Source of the DNA: JAKZRT01 sp965247915
GTDB taxonomy: Bacteria; Pseudomonadota; Alphaproteobacteria; Rhodobacterales; Rhodobacteraceae
Direction: 5' to 3'
NCBI GenBank assembly: GCA_965247915.1
Contig: OZ252048.1
Span: 2,666,001-2,730,000, forward strand
DNA: 64,000 bases
Shown: positions 42,319-50,404 of the stretch, one piece after another
Numbering within the stretch: the first letter of the stretch is position 1
How the letters are laid out: every line of letters starts with the position of its first letter
The notes under the pieces: generated by a model
The model's input: only the letters and a program-made list of their open reading frames with translations
The model's database searches: none
What the model was told of the DNA's origin: nothing
Program-made: the position numbers and the translations under genes

Positions 42319-43492
42319 GACATGTTGGGTTTGCGGTTGCCATCGGCAGGATGTTCGCCTAATGTTCTGTCATGCCCAGCCGCTGGAAATACGACCGCCC
42401 GATGTCCCGCGCCGCCTTCGAGGCGCGCTTTCCCGATGAAGCCTCCTGCGCCCGGCATCTCGCAGCCAAGCGCTGGCCCGACGGCTTCGTCTGCCCCGCC
42501 TGCGGCCATGCCAGGGGCTGGGGACTGAAGCGTCGCCGGGCGAGCTGGGAATGTGCGGCCTGCGGGAAGGAGACTTCGGTGACCGCAGGCACGATCATGC
42601 ACCGCAGCCACTTGCCCCTGAAGACCTGGTTCATGGCCGTTCACATCGTGACCAGCCACTCGAACGGTATCTCCGCCCTGCAACTCCAGGCCCAGCTCGG
42701 GCTCGGCAGTTACAAGAGTGCCTGGCTCCTGCTGCACAAGCTGCGCCGTGCCATGGTCGATCCGGATCGCAGCCTGCTTGAGGACCTGGTCGAGATCGAT
42801 GAGGCCACCCTACCGTTCCGCACCGTAAAAGACCCGACCGCAGGCGGGCAAGGTCGCAGCCCGCAAGGCAAGATGCGCATTGCCGGCGCGGTCGAGCTAT
42901 CGCCCGAGGGCGAGCCACGTCGCATCCGGCTGGCGCCGATCGGGGATTTCTCCGCGCGCAGCCTTCATGCCTTCGTTGCCGGGACCTCGGCGCCGGGCGC
43001 GCGGGTAATCACCGATGGCTGGAGCGGTTATTGCGGCCTGCCCGACCACGACCACCAGCCCAAGGTCGTCGGTGCAACGCTCGCCAATCTCGTGCTGACG
43101 TGGATCCATCGTGTGTTCTCGAACCTGAAGCGCTGGGCGCTCGGAACCTTCCATGGCCTGCGCCGCGCCCATCTGCGCCGCTATCTCGACGAGTTCGTGT
43201 TCCGCTGGAACCGCCGCCGCCACACCGCAACGGCCTTCGACACCCTGCTCGGCATCGGCACGCGCCTCCGACCCGCCGACTACCGCGACATCGTCGGACA
43301 ACGCGGCTGATCCCGGCAGGCCGGGCGCCAGCCACCGCCCGCCCTCCGATCCACCTCAATCAGGGCCGAGTGCCGGCCCTCCAGCCTGCCCGACAGCACT
43401 CGAAACCAACTTCCCCAAGTCCAAAAGCTCCCGCACATCGCCCGGCACGGTCCAGGAACCGTGCCTGAAACGTAGAAGGCCGATCAACATCT
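42319..43492. mobile_element. IS1595-family insertion sequence, second type (ends tentative)
   Basis: The bounds are inferred from near-identical 8-bp flanks GGTTTGAC (42311-42318) and GGTGTGAC (43493-43500), 7 of 8 matching, and inner ends ACATGTTG and, reversed, AGATGTTG. The length of about 1.17 kb fits the family. The terminal repeats are poor, so the limits may be off by tens of bases. Confidence 0.4.
42372..43310 (+). CDS. IS1595-family transposase (ISXO2/ISNwi1 type)
   Basis: 312 aa. Zinc-ribbon cysteines CPACGHARGWG and CAACGKETSV near residues 41 and 60, then the DDE region: VEIDEATLPFRTVKDP, VITDGWSGYCGLPDH and the RVFSNLKRWALGTFHG segment ending with WNRRRHTATAF. Clearly different from the transposase at 27316, so two independent arrivals. 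Intact; a start at the internal ATG MSRAAFEARFP (42402) is an alternative. Confidence 0.92.
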   Translation: MPSRWKYDRPMSRAAFEARFPDEASCARHLAAKRWPDGFVCPACGHARGWGLKRRRASWECAACGKETSVTAGTIMHRSHLPLKTWFMAVHIVTSHSNGISALQLQAQLGLGSYKSAWLLLHKLRRAMVDPDRSLLEDLVEIDEATLPFRTVKDPTAGGQGRSPQGKMRIAGAVELSPEGEPRRIRLAPIGDFSARSLHAFVAGTSAPGARVITDGWSGYCGLPDHDHQPKVVGATLANLVLTWIHRVFSNLKRWALGTFHGLRRAHLRRYLDEFVFRWNRRRHTATAFDTLLGIGTRLRPADYRDIVGQRG

Positions 43493-43528
43493 GGTGTGAC
43501 CGGAAGCAAAGGGAGAAGCCCTTTCCGT

Positions 43529-43590
43529 TTATCATCATTTTTCCGCAAACACTCCAGGGAGCGCGAGGGGCTGGCCCCTCGCCCCGGGGC
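43529..43590 (-). repeat. Dispersed GC-hairpin/AGTGTTT element, copy e
   Basis: On the minus strand, GCGAGGGGCCAGCCCCTCGC is followed by GCTCCCTGGAGTGTTTGCGG and an ATGATGATAAACGGAAA tail. It shares that tail with copy c. It lies between the second IS1595 element and the LysR gene. Confidence 0.65.
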
Positions 43591-43611
43591 GACGCGGCAC
43601 GCGCGGCGCAA

Positions 43612-44571
43612 ATGAGCAATTCCACATCGACCGGTCATGCAATAGGGTGCTTGCAGACTTGGCTGCACGGACCAAATAAACTGTTTGAAATCCGCGATCT
43701 TCGCCTGCTGACCGCACTGGCGCGCCACCGCCATTTTGGCCGCGCGGCGCGCGACTGCGGCATGACCCAGCCAGCATTTTCGATGCGCATCCGGGCGATG
43801 GAAGATAAACTGGGGGCGCCGATTGTCCGGCGCGGCAACCGGTTTCAGGCGATGACGGCCCAGGGCGAGGCCATCGTGGCCCACGCGCGCGGCATCCTTG
43901 AGGGGGTGCGGACCCTGGAAGAAGAGGTGCGATCGGCCAGCGGTGAGGTCACCGGATCGTTGATCCTAGGCGTGGTGCCAACAGCAGCGACTTATGCGGC
44001 GCGTCTGACCGTGCCGCTTTACCGAATGTACCCTGGTATCCTGGCGCGCATCGAGACCGCGTCATCGCTGACCATTCAAGGCCGTATCGACGAGGGCACT
44101 ATCGACGCCGGCCTGACTTATGCCGACGGCATCTCGGGCGATCTGATGGTGGCCAAGCCGCTTTACCAAGAACATTACGTGCTTTTAGCGCCCCGCGCCC
44201 TTGCACCCCGAACCAAGGGCACGATCACCTGGGCCGAGGCCGCCGCGCTGCCGCTCAGCCTGCTGGAACCGGGCATGGCCAACCGGCGTATCCTGGACCG
44301 AACCTTCGAGGAAGCGGGCGCGCACCCGCTGGTGATCTCGGAAACCAATGCGCTGACCACGACCATGGTCATGGCCCGCGAAGGGCTGGCGGCCACGGTC
44401 ATCCCGTCGATATTGATCGAAACACTGGGGGTTCCCGAAGGCACCGTGGTGCTGCCGCTGGTCGATCCGGTTCTGACCAAGGATATGGCGCTGGTCACCG
44501 CCGCGCGGGCCCCGGCGCGACCGACGATCGAGGCGTTGCGGCGGGCCTCTGCAGCGCTGAAAATAGCGTGA
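43612..44571 (+). CDS. LysR-type regulator next to formate dehydrogenase
   Basis: 319 aa from the ATG at 43612; homology begins only at FEIRDLRLLTALARHRHFG, so a non-ATG start (CTG 43681 or TTG 43651) is also possible. The HTH continues ARDCGMTQPAFSMRIRAMED and the effector domain (VTGSLILGVVPTAATYAARL) is complete. It lies in the same direction as fdsGB-fdsA, 96 bp upstream, with a palindromic site in between, so I infer an FdsR-like activator of formate oxidation. Confidence 0.9.
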   Translation: MSNSTSTGHAIGCLQTWLHGPNKLFEIRDLRLLTALARHRHFGRAARDCGMTQPAFSMRIRAMEDKLGAPIVRRGNRFQAMTAQGEAIVAHARGILEGVRTLEEEVRSASGEVTGSLILGVVPTAATYAARLTVPLYRMYPGILARIETASSLTIQGRIDEGTIDAGLTYADGISGDLMVAKPLYQEHYVLLAPRALAPRTKGTITWAEAAALPLSLLEPGMANRRILDRTFEEAGAHPLVISETNALTTTMVMAREGLAATVIPSILIETLGVPEGTVVLPLVDPVLTKDMALVTAARAPARPTIEALRRASAALKIA

Positions 44572-44576
44572 AAATG

Positions 44577-44595
44577 CGATAAGATTTTCTTATCG
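44577..44595 (+). promoter_or_regulatory. Perfect palindrome between lysR and fds operon
   Basis: CGATAAGATTTTCTTATCG: 8-bp arms around TTT. ATAAGA-N3-TCTTAT has the T-N11-A form of LysR-type operators. It is the likely binding site of the adjacent regulator upstream of the fds genes; a weak terminator is the alternative, but no U-tract follows. Confidence 0.6.
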
Positions 44596-44667
44596 ATTAT
44601 TCAGGACAAGCAATTTGACGATGTGCCCTCCTTATGACACACCGGGGCACCTGCAGCGGAGGTTCGC

Positions 44668-46356
44668 ATGGCACCACTGGATGATCGCAAGGGCGTCTGG
44701 AAATCGGGCAAGGGCAAGGGACGGCGGACACCAAAAGGCCGTCAACTGGACGATTCTGCGCTAGCCGAGGTGCAAGCATTGCTGAGCGACCGGCCCCGCC
44801 GCCGTGACCTTCTGATTGAATTTCTGCATCTGATTCAAGACGCTTACGGGCACCTTTCCGCCGCGCATCTGCGCGCGCTGGCCGACGAGATGCGGCTGGC
44901 GCAGGCCGAGATTTACGAGGTCGCGACCTTCTATGCGCATTTCGATGTGGTCAAAGAAGATGAAACACCGCCGCCCGCCCTGACCATCCGGGTCTGCGAC
45001 TCGCTCAGCTGCGAACTGGCCGGGGCGGATGCCCTGCGCAAAGCGCTGGAAGACGGGATGGACCCGGGCGCGGTGCGGGTTCTACGCGCGCCTTGCATGG
45101 GCCGCTGTGACACGGCGCCGACGCTGGAGTTGGGCCACAACCACATCGACCACGCGACGGTCGAAAGGGTGCAGGCGGCGATCGGCGCCGGTGACACGCA
45201 TGCGCATGTGCCCGATTACGAGGATTTCGCCGCCTACCGGGCCGGAGGCGGTTACGCGGCGCTTGAAAAACTACGCACCGGCGGCGACCCCGACAAGGTG
45301 CAGGACATTCTTTTGCAAAGCGGGCTGCGCGGGCTTGGCGGCGCGGGGTTTCCGACCGGGCGCAAGTGGGGATTTGTCCGGGCCGAACCCGGCCCCCGCT
45401 ATCTGGCGGTGAACGGTGACGAGGGCGAACCGGGCACGTTCAAGGACCGGTATTATCTGGAACGCACCCCGCATCTGTTCCTTGAGGGCATGCTGATCGC
45501 CGCCTGGGCGGTCGATGCCGAGATATGCTTTATCTACATGCGCGACGAATACCCGGCGGTGCTGGAGATTCTGCGCCGCGAGATCGCAGCACTGATCGAG
45601 GCGGGCATCGTGCTGCCGGGCGAGATCGACCTGCGCCGTGGCGCAGGTGCTTATATCTGCGGCGAAGAAAGCGCGATGATCGAAAGCATCGAGGGCAAGC
45701 GCGGCCTGCCGCGCCACCGTCCGCCGTTCGTGGCGCTGGTGGGGATTTTCGGGCAGCCGACGCTGGTCAACAACGTCGAGACGCTTTGGTGGGTCGCGCG
45801 TGTTTGCCGCGAAGGGCCGGAGTGCCTGAACGCCACGGAAAAGAACGGGCGGACGGGGCTGAAAAGCTATTCGGTGTCGGGCCGGGTTGCCGCCCCGGGC
45901 GTTTATCTGTTGCCCTCGGGATCGACCATCACCGATATCATCGAGGCCGCCGGTGGCATGGCCGACGGCCACGTATTTAAGGCCTATCAACCGGGCGGCC
46001 CATCGTCGGGCCTGTTGCCCGCGTCAATGAATGACGTGCCGCTCGATTTTGACACGCTGCAGCCGCACGACACGTTCATCGGTTCGGCCGCCGTGGTGGT
46101 GCTGTCCGACCAGGACCGCGCCCGCGATGCGGCGCTGAACATGTTGCGGTTTTTCGAGGATGAAAGTTGCGGCCAATGCACCCCCTGCCGGGTGGGCTGT
46201 GAAAAGGCGGTGAAACTGATGCAGGCCGACACCTGGGATCAAGAGCTGCTCGAAGACCTGTGCCAGGTGATGGGCGACGCCTCGATCTGCGGGCTGGGTC
46301 AGGCCGCACCGAACCCGATCCGGCTGGTGATGAAGCATTTTGGGGGGGAAATCTGA
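44668..46356 (+). CDS. fdsB: NAD-dependent formate dehydrogenase, fused gamma-beta subunit (NuoE-NuoF type)
   Basis: 562 aa. Residues 1-155 are a NuoE/FdsG-type 2Fe-2S thioredoxin-fold domain (CDSLSCELAG and APCMGRCDTAP give the four Cys). The rest is NuoF/FdsB: GRKWGFVRAEPGPRYLAVNG and NGDEGEPGTFKDR bind NADH and FMN, GAGAYICGEESAMIESIEG is typical, and ESCGQCTPCRVGC holds the 4Fe-4S cluster. It passes formate-derived electrons to NAD+. Standalone fdsG is absent because it is fused here. fdsA follows after a 120-bp gap containing a REP-like repeat. Confidence 0.93.
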   Translation: MAPLDDRKGVWKSGKGKGRRTPKGRQLDDSALAEVQALLSDRPRRRDLLIEFLHLIQDAYGHLSAAHLRALADEMRLAQAEIYEVATFYAHFDVVKEDETPPPALTIRVCDSLSCELAGADALRKALEDGMDPGAVRVLRAPCMGRCDTAPTLELGHNHIDHATVERVQAAIGAGDTHAHVPDYEDFAAYRAGGGYAALEKLRTGGDPDKVQDILLQSGLRGLGGAGFPTGRKWGFVRAEPGPRYLAVNGDEGEPGTFKDRYYLERTPHLFLEGMLIAAWAVDAEICFIYMRDEYPAVLEILRREIAALIEAGIVLPGEIDLRRGAGAYICGEESAMIESIEGKRGLPRHRPPFVALVGIFGQPTLVNNVETLWWVARVCREGPECLNATEKNGRTGLKSYSVSGRVAAPGVYLLPSGSTITDIIEAAGGMADGHVFKAYQPGGPSSGLLPASMNDVPLDFDTLQPHDTFIGSAAVVVLSDQDRARDAALNMLRFFEDESCGQCTPCRVGCEKAVKLMQADTWDQELLEDLCQVMGDASICGLGQAAPNPIRLVMKHFGGEI

Positions 46357-46424
46357 TGCGCAACCGTTTGATTTCTATCCTTTGCGCCCCGGGCCGGACT
46401 CGGGGCCTCCCCCTAGACAGCGAG

Positions 46425-46445
46425 GTCCCGGATCAAGTCCGGGAC
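46425..46445 (+). repeat. REP-like palindrome between fdsGB and fdsA
   Basis: Stem GTCCCGGA / TCCGGGAC around loop TCAAG, flanked by GAGG and GTGATG. This palindrome is a common intergenic repeat in alphaproteobacteria. It sits inside the operon and could stabilise or attenuate the transcript. Only one copy is seen in the window. Confidence 0.75.
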
Positions 46446-46476
46446 GTGATGTCGCTCGTTCTCCGAGGTATTTCCG

Positions 46477-49263
46477 ATGCTTGACCAGCCAAATCCGACC
46501 GTCACCTTCACGCTGAACGGCGAAGCGGTCTCGGCCCCCGTCGGCTGGACCATCTGGGAAGCCGCCCACGGTCTTGGTCTGGTTATTCCGCACCTCTGCC
46601 ACAAACCCGAACCGGGCTATCGCCCTGACGGCAACTGCCGCGCCTGCATGGTCGAGGTCGAGGGCGAGCGGGTGCTGGTCGCCTCGTGCATCCGCCCCGT
46701 GGCCGAAGGCATGGTGGTCACCACCAATTCCGAGCGCGCCGAGAAGTCGCGCAAGCTGGTGGCCGAACTTCTGGTCGCCGACCAGCCGGCGCGCGACAAG
46801 GCGCATGACGCCAGCAGCCATTTCTGGGATATGGCGGCGCTGACCGGCGTTGAGGACAGCCGTTTTCCCGCCATTGAACACGACCGCATCCCGCTTCTCG
46901 ACGACAGCCACGTCGCCATGCGCGTCAACCTTGACGCCTGCATCCACTGCAACCTATGCGTCCGCGCCTGCCGCGATGTGCAGGTGAACGACGTGATCGG
47001 CATGGCCGGGCGCGGCCGCGACGCCCAGATCATCTTTGATCTCGGCGACCCCATGGGGGCCTCGACCTGCGTCGCTTGCGGGGAATGCGTCCAGGCTTGC
47101 CCGACCGGCGCTTTGATGCCCGCAACCGTGGTCGACGAAGCCCAGGTCGGTGACAGCAAGGATTACGACCGCGAGGTGAAATCGGTCTGTCCCTACTGCG
47201 GAGTCGGCTGTCAGCTCTCGTTCAAAATCAAGGACGACAAGATCAAATATGTGGACGGCCTGAACGGCCCGGCCAACGAAAACCGGCTGTGCGTCAAGGG
47301 CCGTTTTGGCTTCGACTATGTGTCCCATGGGCACCGGCTGACGAAACCGCTGATCCGGCGTGACGATGCGCCCGCCAAAGGTCTGAACGTCGACCCCGGC
47401 AACCTGGCCACACATTTCCGCGAGGCGAGCTGGGACGAGGCGCTGGATGCGGCGGCAGACGGCTTTGCGCGCGAACGCGACATTGCCGGCACCCGCGTCG
47501 CCGGTTTCGGGTCGGCCAAATGTTCCAACGAAGAAGCCTATCTCTTCCAGAAACTGATCCGCCAGGGCTTTGGCCACAACAACGTCGACCACTGCACCCG
47601 GCTCTGCCACGCCTCGTCGGTTGCGGCGCTGATGGAGAATGTCGGCTCGGCCGCCGTGACGGCGACGTTCAACGAGATCAAGAACGCTGACGTGGCCATC
47701 GTCATCGGTGCCAACCCGATCGAAAATCACCCCGTTGCCGCGACTTATTTCAAGCAGTTCAAAAAACGCGGCGGCAAGCTGATCGTCATCGACCCGCGCG
47801 GCGTCGGTCTGGGCCGGTTTGCCACGCACCGCTTGCAGTTCAAGCCGGGCGCGGATGTGAGCTTGCTGAACGCGATCATGCACACGATTGTCGAAGAAGA
47901 GCTTTACGACCGGCAGTACATCGAGGCCTTCACCGAAAACTGGGAGGCAATGAAAGAGCATCTGAAAGGCTTCCCGCCGGAAAAAATGGCAGCGGTCTGC
48001 GGCATCGAGGCCGAAGAGCTGCGCGCCGTCGCGCGCGAATTCGCCGGCGCCAAGGCGGCGATGATTTTCTGGGGCATGGGGATTTCCCAGCACATCCACG
48101 GCACTGATAACTCGCGCTGTCTGATTAGTTTGGCGCTGATGTGTGGCCAGGTTGGCCGCCCGGGCACCGGTCTGCACCCGCTGCGGGGGCAAAACAACGT
48201 GCAGGGCGCGTCGGACGCGGGCATGATCCCGATGTTCCTGCCCGACTATCAATCGGTGACCGACGCGGGCGTGCGGTCGGCCTTCAACGAAATTTGGGGG
48301 ACGGAAAATATCCATGACGAAAAGGGCCTGACCGTGGTCGAGATCATCGACGCCATTCACGCGGGCGACATCACTTCAATGTACGTTCTGGGCGAAAACC
48401 CGGCGATGTCGGACCCCGATGTGGAACACGCGCGCGACGCGCTCGCCAACCTTAACCATCTGGTGGTGCAGGATATTTTCCTGACCGAAACGGCGAATTA
48501 CGCCGACGTGATCCTGCCCGCGAGCGCCTGGGCCGAAAAAACCGGCACGGTGACCAACACCAACCGCCAGGTGCAGATGGGCCGCCCGGCGGTGCCGCCG
48601 CCGGGCGAGGCGCGCGAAGACTGGTGGATTACCGTCGAGCTGGCCAAGCGGCTTGGGCTCGACTGGAACTATACCCATCCGCGCAAGGTTTTTGCCGAGA
48701 TGAAACGCTCGATGAAGTCGCTCGACAACATCACCTGGGACCGGCTTGGGGCGGAAAACGTTGTGACTTACCCGTCGCTCAGCGCGGACGACCCCGGTCA
48801 GCACATCGTCTTTGGCGACGGTTTTCCGCGCGCGCAAGGCCGGGCGCGGTTCACGCCCGCCAATGTGATCGCGCCTGCGGAGCTTCCCGATGCGGACTAT
48901 CCCTTCGTGATGATCACCGGGCGTCAGCTGGAGCATTGGCACACCGGGTCGATGACGCGGCGCGCCAGCGTTCTCGATGCGGTCGAACCCGAGGCCAATG
49001 CGTCGCTGCACCCGGCCACGCTGCGCAGACTTGGGATCGAGCCGGGCGACATGATCGAGATCGCAACCCGGCGCGGTGCGATCACCATAATGGCGCGCGC
49101 TGACCGGTCGGTGGCCGAAGACAATGTGTTCATTCCGTTTGCCTATGTCGAAGCCGCGGCCAATGTGTTGACCAACCCGGCATTGGACCCTGTGGGCAAG
49201 ATCCCCGAATTCAAGTTTTCGGCGTGCAGGGTGGTCAAGACAGGCGCAATGGCGGCGGAATAG
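46477..49263 (+). CDS. fdsA: NAD-dependent formate dehydrogenase, molybdenum subunit
   Basis: 928 aa. Oxidises formate at a bis-MGD molybdenum centre. Domains in order: N-terminal 2Fe-2S (HLCHKPEPGYRPDGNCRACM), the His/Cys NuoG-type cluster region, two 4Fe-4S sites (CIHCNLCVRACRDVQ; CVACGECVQACPTGAL), the cofactor-side cluster CPYCGVGCQLSFKIKDDK, and the catalytic Cys in CTRLCHASSVAAL with its His. The C-terminal MGD-binding domain (MITGRQLEHWHTGSMTRRAS) is complete. Cys rather than selenocysteine is used. No fdsD follows; fdhD is at 3477. Confidence 0.96.
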   Translation: MLDQPNPTVTFTLNGEAVSAPVGWTIWEAAHGLGLVIPHLCHKPEPGYRPDGNCRACMVEVEGERVLVASCIRPVAEGMVVTTNSERAEKSRKLVAELLVADQPARDKAHDASSHFWDMAALTGVEDSRFPAIEHDRIPLLDDSHVAMRVNLDACIHCNLCVRACRDVQVNDVIGMAGRGRDAQIIFDLGDPMGASTCVACGECVQACPTGALMPATVVDEAQVGDSKDYDREVKSVCPYCGVGCQLSFKIKDDKIKYVDGLNGPANENRLCVKGRFGFDYVSHGHRLTKPLIRRDDAPAKGLNVDPGNLATHFREASWDEALDAAADGFARERDIAGTRVAGFGSAKCSNEEAYLFQKLIRQGFGHNNVDHCTRLCHASSVAALMENVGSAAVTATFNEIKNADVAIVIGANPIENHPVAATYFKQFKKRGGKLIVIDPRGVGLGRFATHRLQFKPGADVSLLNAIMHTIVEEELYDRQYIEAFTENWEAMKEHLKGFPPEKMAAVCGIEAEELRAVAREFAGAKAAMIFWGMGISQHIHGTDNSRCLISLALMCGQVGRPGTGLHPLRGQNNVQGASDAGMIPMFLPDYQSVTDAGVRSAFNEIWGTENIHDEKGLTVVEIIDAIHAGDITSMYVLGENPAMSDPDVEHARDALANLNHLVVQDIFLTETANYADVILPASAWAEKTGTVTNTNRQVQMGRPAVPPPGEAREDWWITVELAKRLGLDWNYTHPRKVFAEMKRSMKSLDNITWDRLGAENVVTYPSLSADDPGQHIVFGDGFPRAQGRARFTPANVIAPAELPDADYPFVMITGRQLEHWHTGSMTRRASVLDAVEPEANASLHPATLRRLGIEPGDMIEIATRRGAITIMARADRSVAEDNVFIPFAYVEAAANVLTNPALDPVGKIPEFKFSACRVVKTGAMAAE

Positions 49264-49266
49264 ATC

Positions 49267-50010
49267 GTGAGCATGAAACTGACCCCCGACGCGCAAGCAC
49301 CAGCGCTTTCATTGCCGGTCGTGGGTGATGGTCAGTGGGTGCTGAACGATCCGGCACCCGAGACATTCACAATGGTGGTTTTCTATCGCGGCCTGCACTG
49401 CCCGGTATGCCGGACCTATCTTGAGCGGCTGAACGGGCTGGCCGGCGGGTTCCGGGCGCAAGGGTTTGAGGTTCTGGTGGCCTCGATGAACAGCGCCGGG
49501 GACGCGACCCGGACCGTCAGGGACTGGAAAATCGGCAACCTGCCGGTGGCTTACGGGCTGGATGAGGCGACCGCGCGGACCTGGGGCCTGTGGCTGACCC
49601 GCGCGATCAAGCCGACCGAGGCCGGGATATTCTGCGAACCCGGCCTCTTCTGGGTGCGCCCCGACGGGCGGCTTTATCTCATCGACATCTCGAACATGCC
49701 CTGGCCGCGCCCCGACCTGGAGCTGTTGCTGGCCAAGGCATCGTTTGCGCGCGAAAGTGGGTACCCGGCGCGCGGAACTTATCTTCGGCGTTTTCTGGAG
49801 GTCATCTGGGGGCTCAGAGGGTGTGGACAGCCTATCGGGGGATGCAATGCAGGCTTTGATCGTCCACGACCACCCTGCCGAGATCGACCGGCTGCGTGCG
49901 GTTCTGGCGCGGCGCGGGTTCATGGTGTCGTTCTGCACCGATCAGGAAGCGGCGATAAAATTCGTGCGGCGCTCGGTGACCGATCTCTTGGTCCTGAAAC
50001 AGGTCATTGA
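49267..50010 (+). CDS. Peroxiredoxin-like (AhpC/TSA) protein with stop-loss extension
   Basis: The thioredoxin-fold core of about 170 aa has VVFYRGLHCPVCRTYLERL (CxxC-like HCPVC) and GLFWVRPDGRLYLIDISNMP, the pattern of small peroxiredoxin-like proteins. These normally end shortly after the YPARG motif; here the frame runs on another 75 residues of Arg/Cys-rich sequence to 50010, overlapping the next gene by 164 bp. The tail looks non-native, so the true stop was probably lost by a point change or indel near 49775. The start is a GTG at 49267 or the ATG at 49273, 3-9 bp after fdsA. Confidence 0.75.
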   Translation: MSMKLTPDAQAPALSLPVVGDGQWVLNDPAPETFTMVVFYRGLHCPVCRTYLERLNGLAGGFRAQGFEVLVASMNSAGDATRTVRDWKIGNLPVAYGLDEATARTWGLWLTRAIKPTEAGIFCEPGLFWVRPDGRLYLIDISNMPWPRPDLELLLAKASFARESGYPARGTYLRRFLEVIWGLRGCGQPIGGCNAGFDRPRPPCRDRPAACGSGAARVHGVVLHRSGSGDKIRAALGDRSLGPETGH

Positions 50011-50329
50011 CGGGCGGCACACCACATCGGTGGCGCTGGCGGCCGAGCATTTCCACGCGCGCGCGGCGACGATCCTGCTGTCGCATCGGCAGCGCCGCGA
50101 CGCGGTTGAACTTTTCGAGCTGATCCCGTCGCTGCATGCGGTGCTGGGCCTGCGTCCCGAATCGCAAATGCTGGGAACCTTGGCCATTTCAGCCGTTCAA
50201 AGCGCCGGCCAGCCGGTGCTGGTGCTGGGGCCCGGCACGCGGGTTGAACCGGTGCCCGCCCTGCCTGTCGTCCCCGCCAAAGCCAGCGCACCGCCGTGCT
50301 TTGCGTCGCGCCGGATGGCAGTCGCCTGA
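49847..50329 (+). CDS. Response-regulator-like pseudo-receiver protein
   Basis: 160 aa. The alternating pattern MQALIVHDHPAEIDRLRAVL, GFMVSFCTDQEAAIKFV, DLLVLKQVIDG and ATILLSHRQRRDA follows the CheY fold, but the strand-3 phospho-acceptor Asp is replaced (VLKQV), so phosphorylation at the usual site is unlikely. A Pro/Ala-rich tail follows. I infer a pseudo-receiver; the role is unknown. It overlaps the read-through tail of the preceding gene. Confidence 0.6.
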   Translation: MQALIVHDHPAEIDRLRAVLARRGFMVSFCTDQEAAIKFVRRSVTDLLVLKQVIDGRHTTSVALAAEHFHARAATILLSHRQRRDAVELFELIPSLHAVLGLRPESQMLGTLAISAVQSAGQPVLVLGPGTRVEPVPALPVVPAKASAPPCFASRRMAVA

Positions 50330-50404
50330 CTAAGCGCGCCTGCCCTTGACCCGACCTGCGTTTTCGCGCCCCTTGGTCCAGCGATCTTGCGGCGGAGCTC
50401 ATCG

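Noticed and set aside
43153..43611. N-terminal extension of the LysR regulator into the IS1595 transposase
   Set aside because: This part is an out-of-frame reading of the transposase and repeat DNA. LysR homology starts near 43684.
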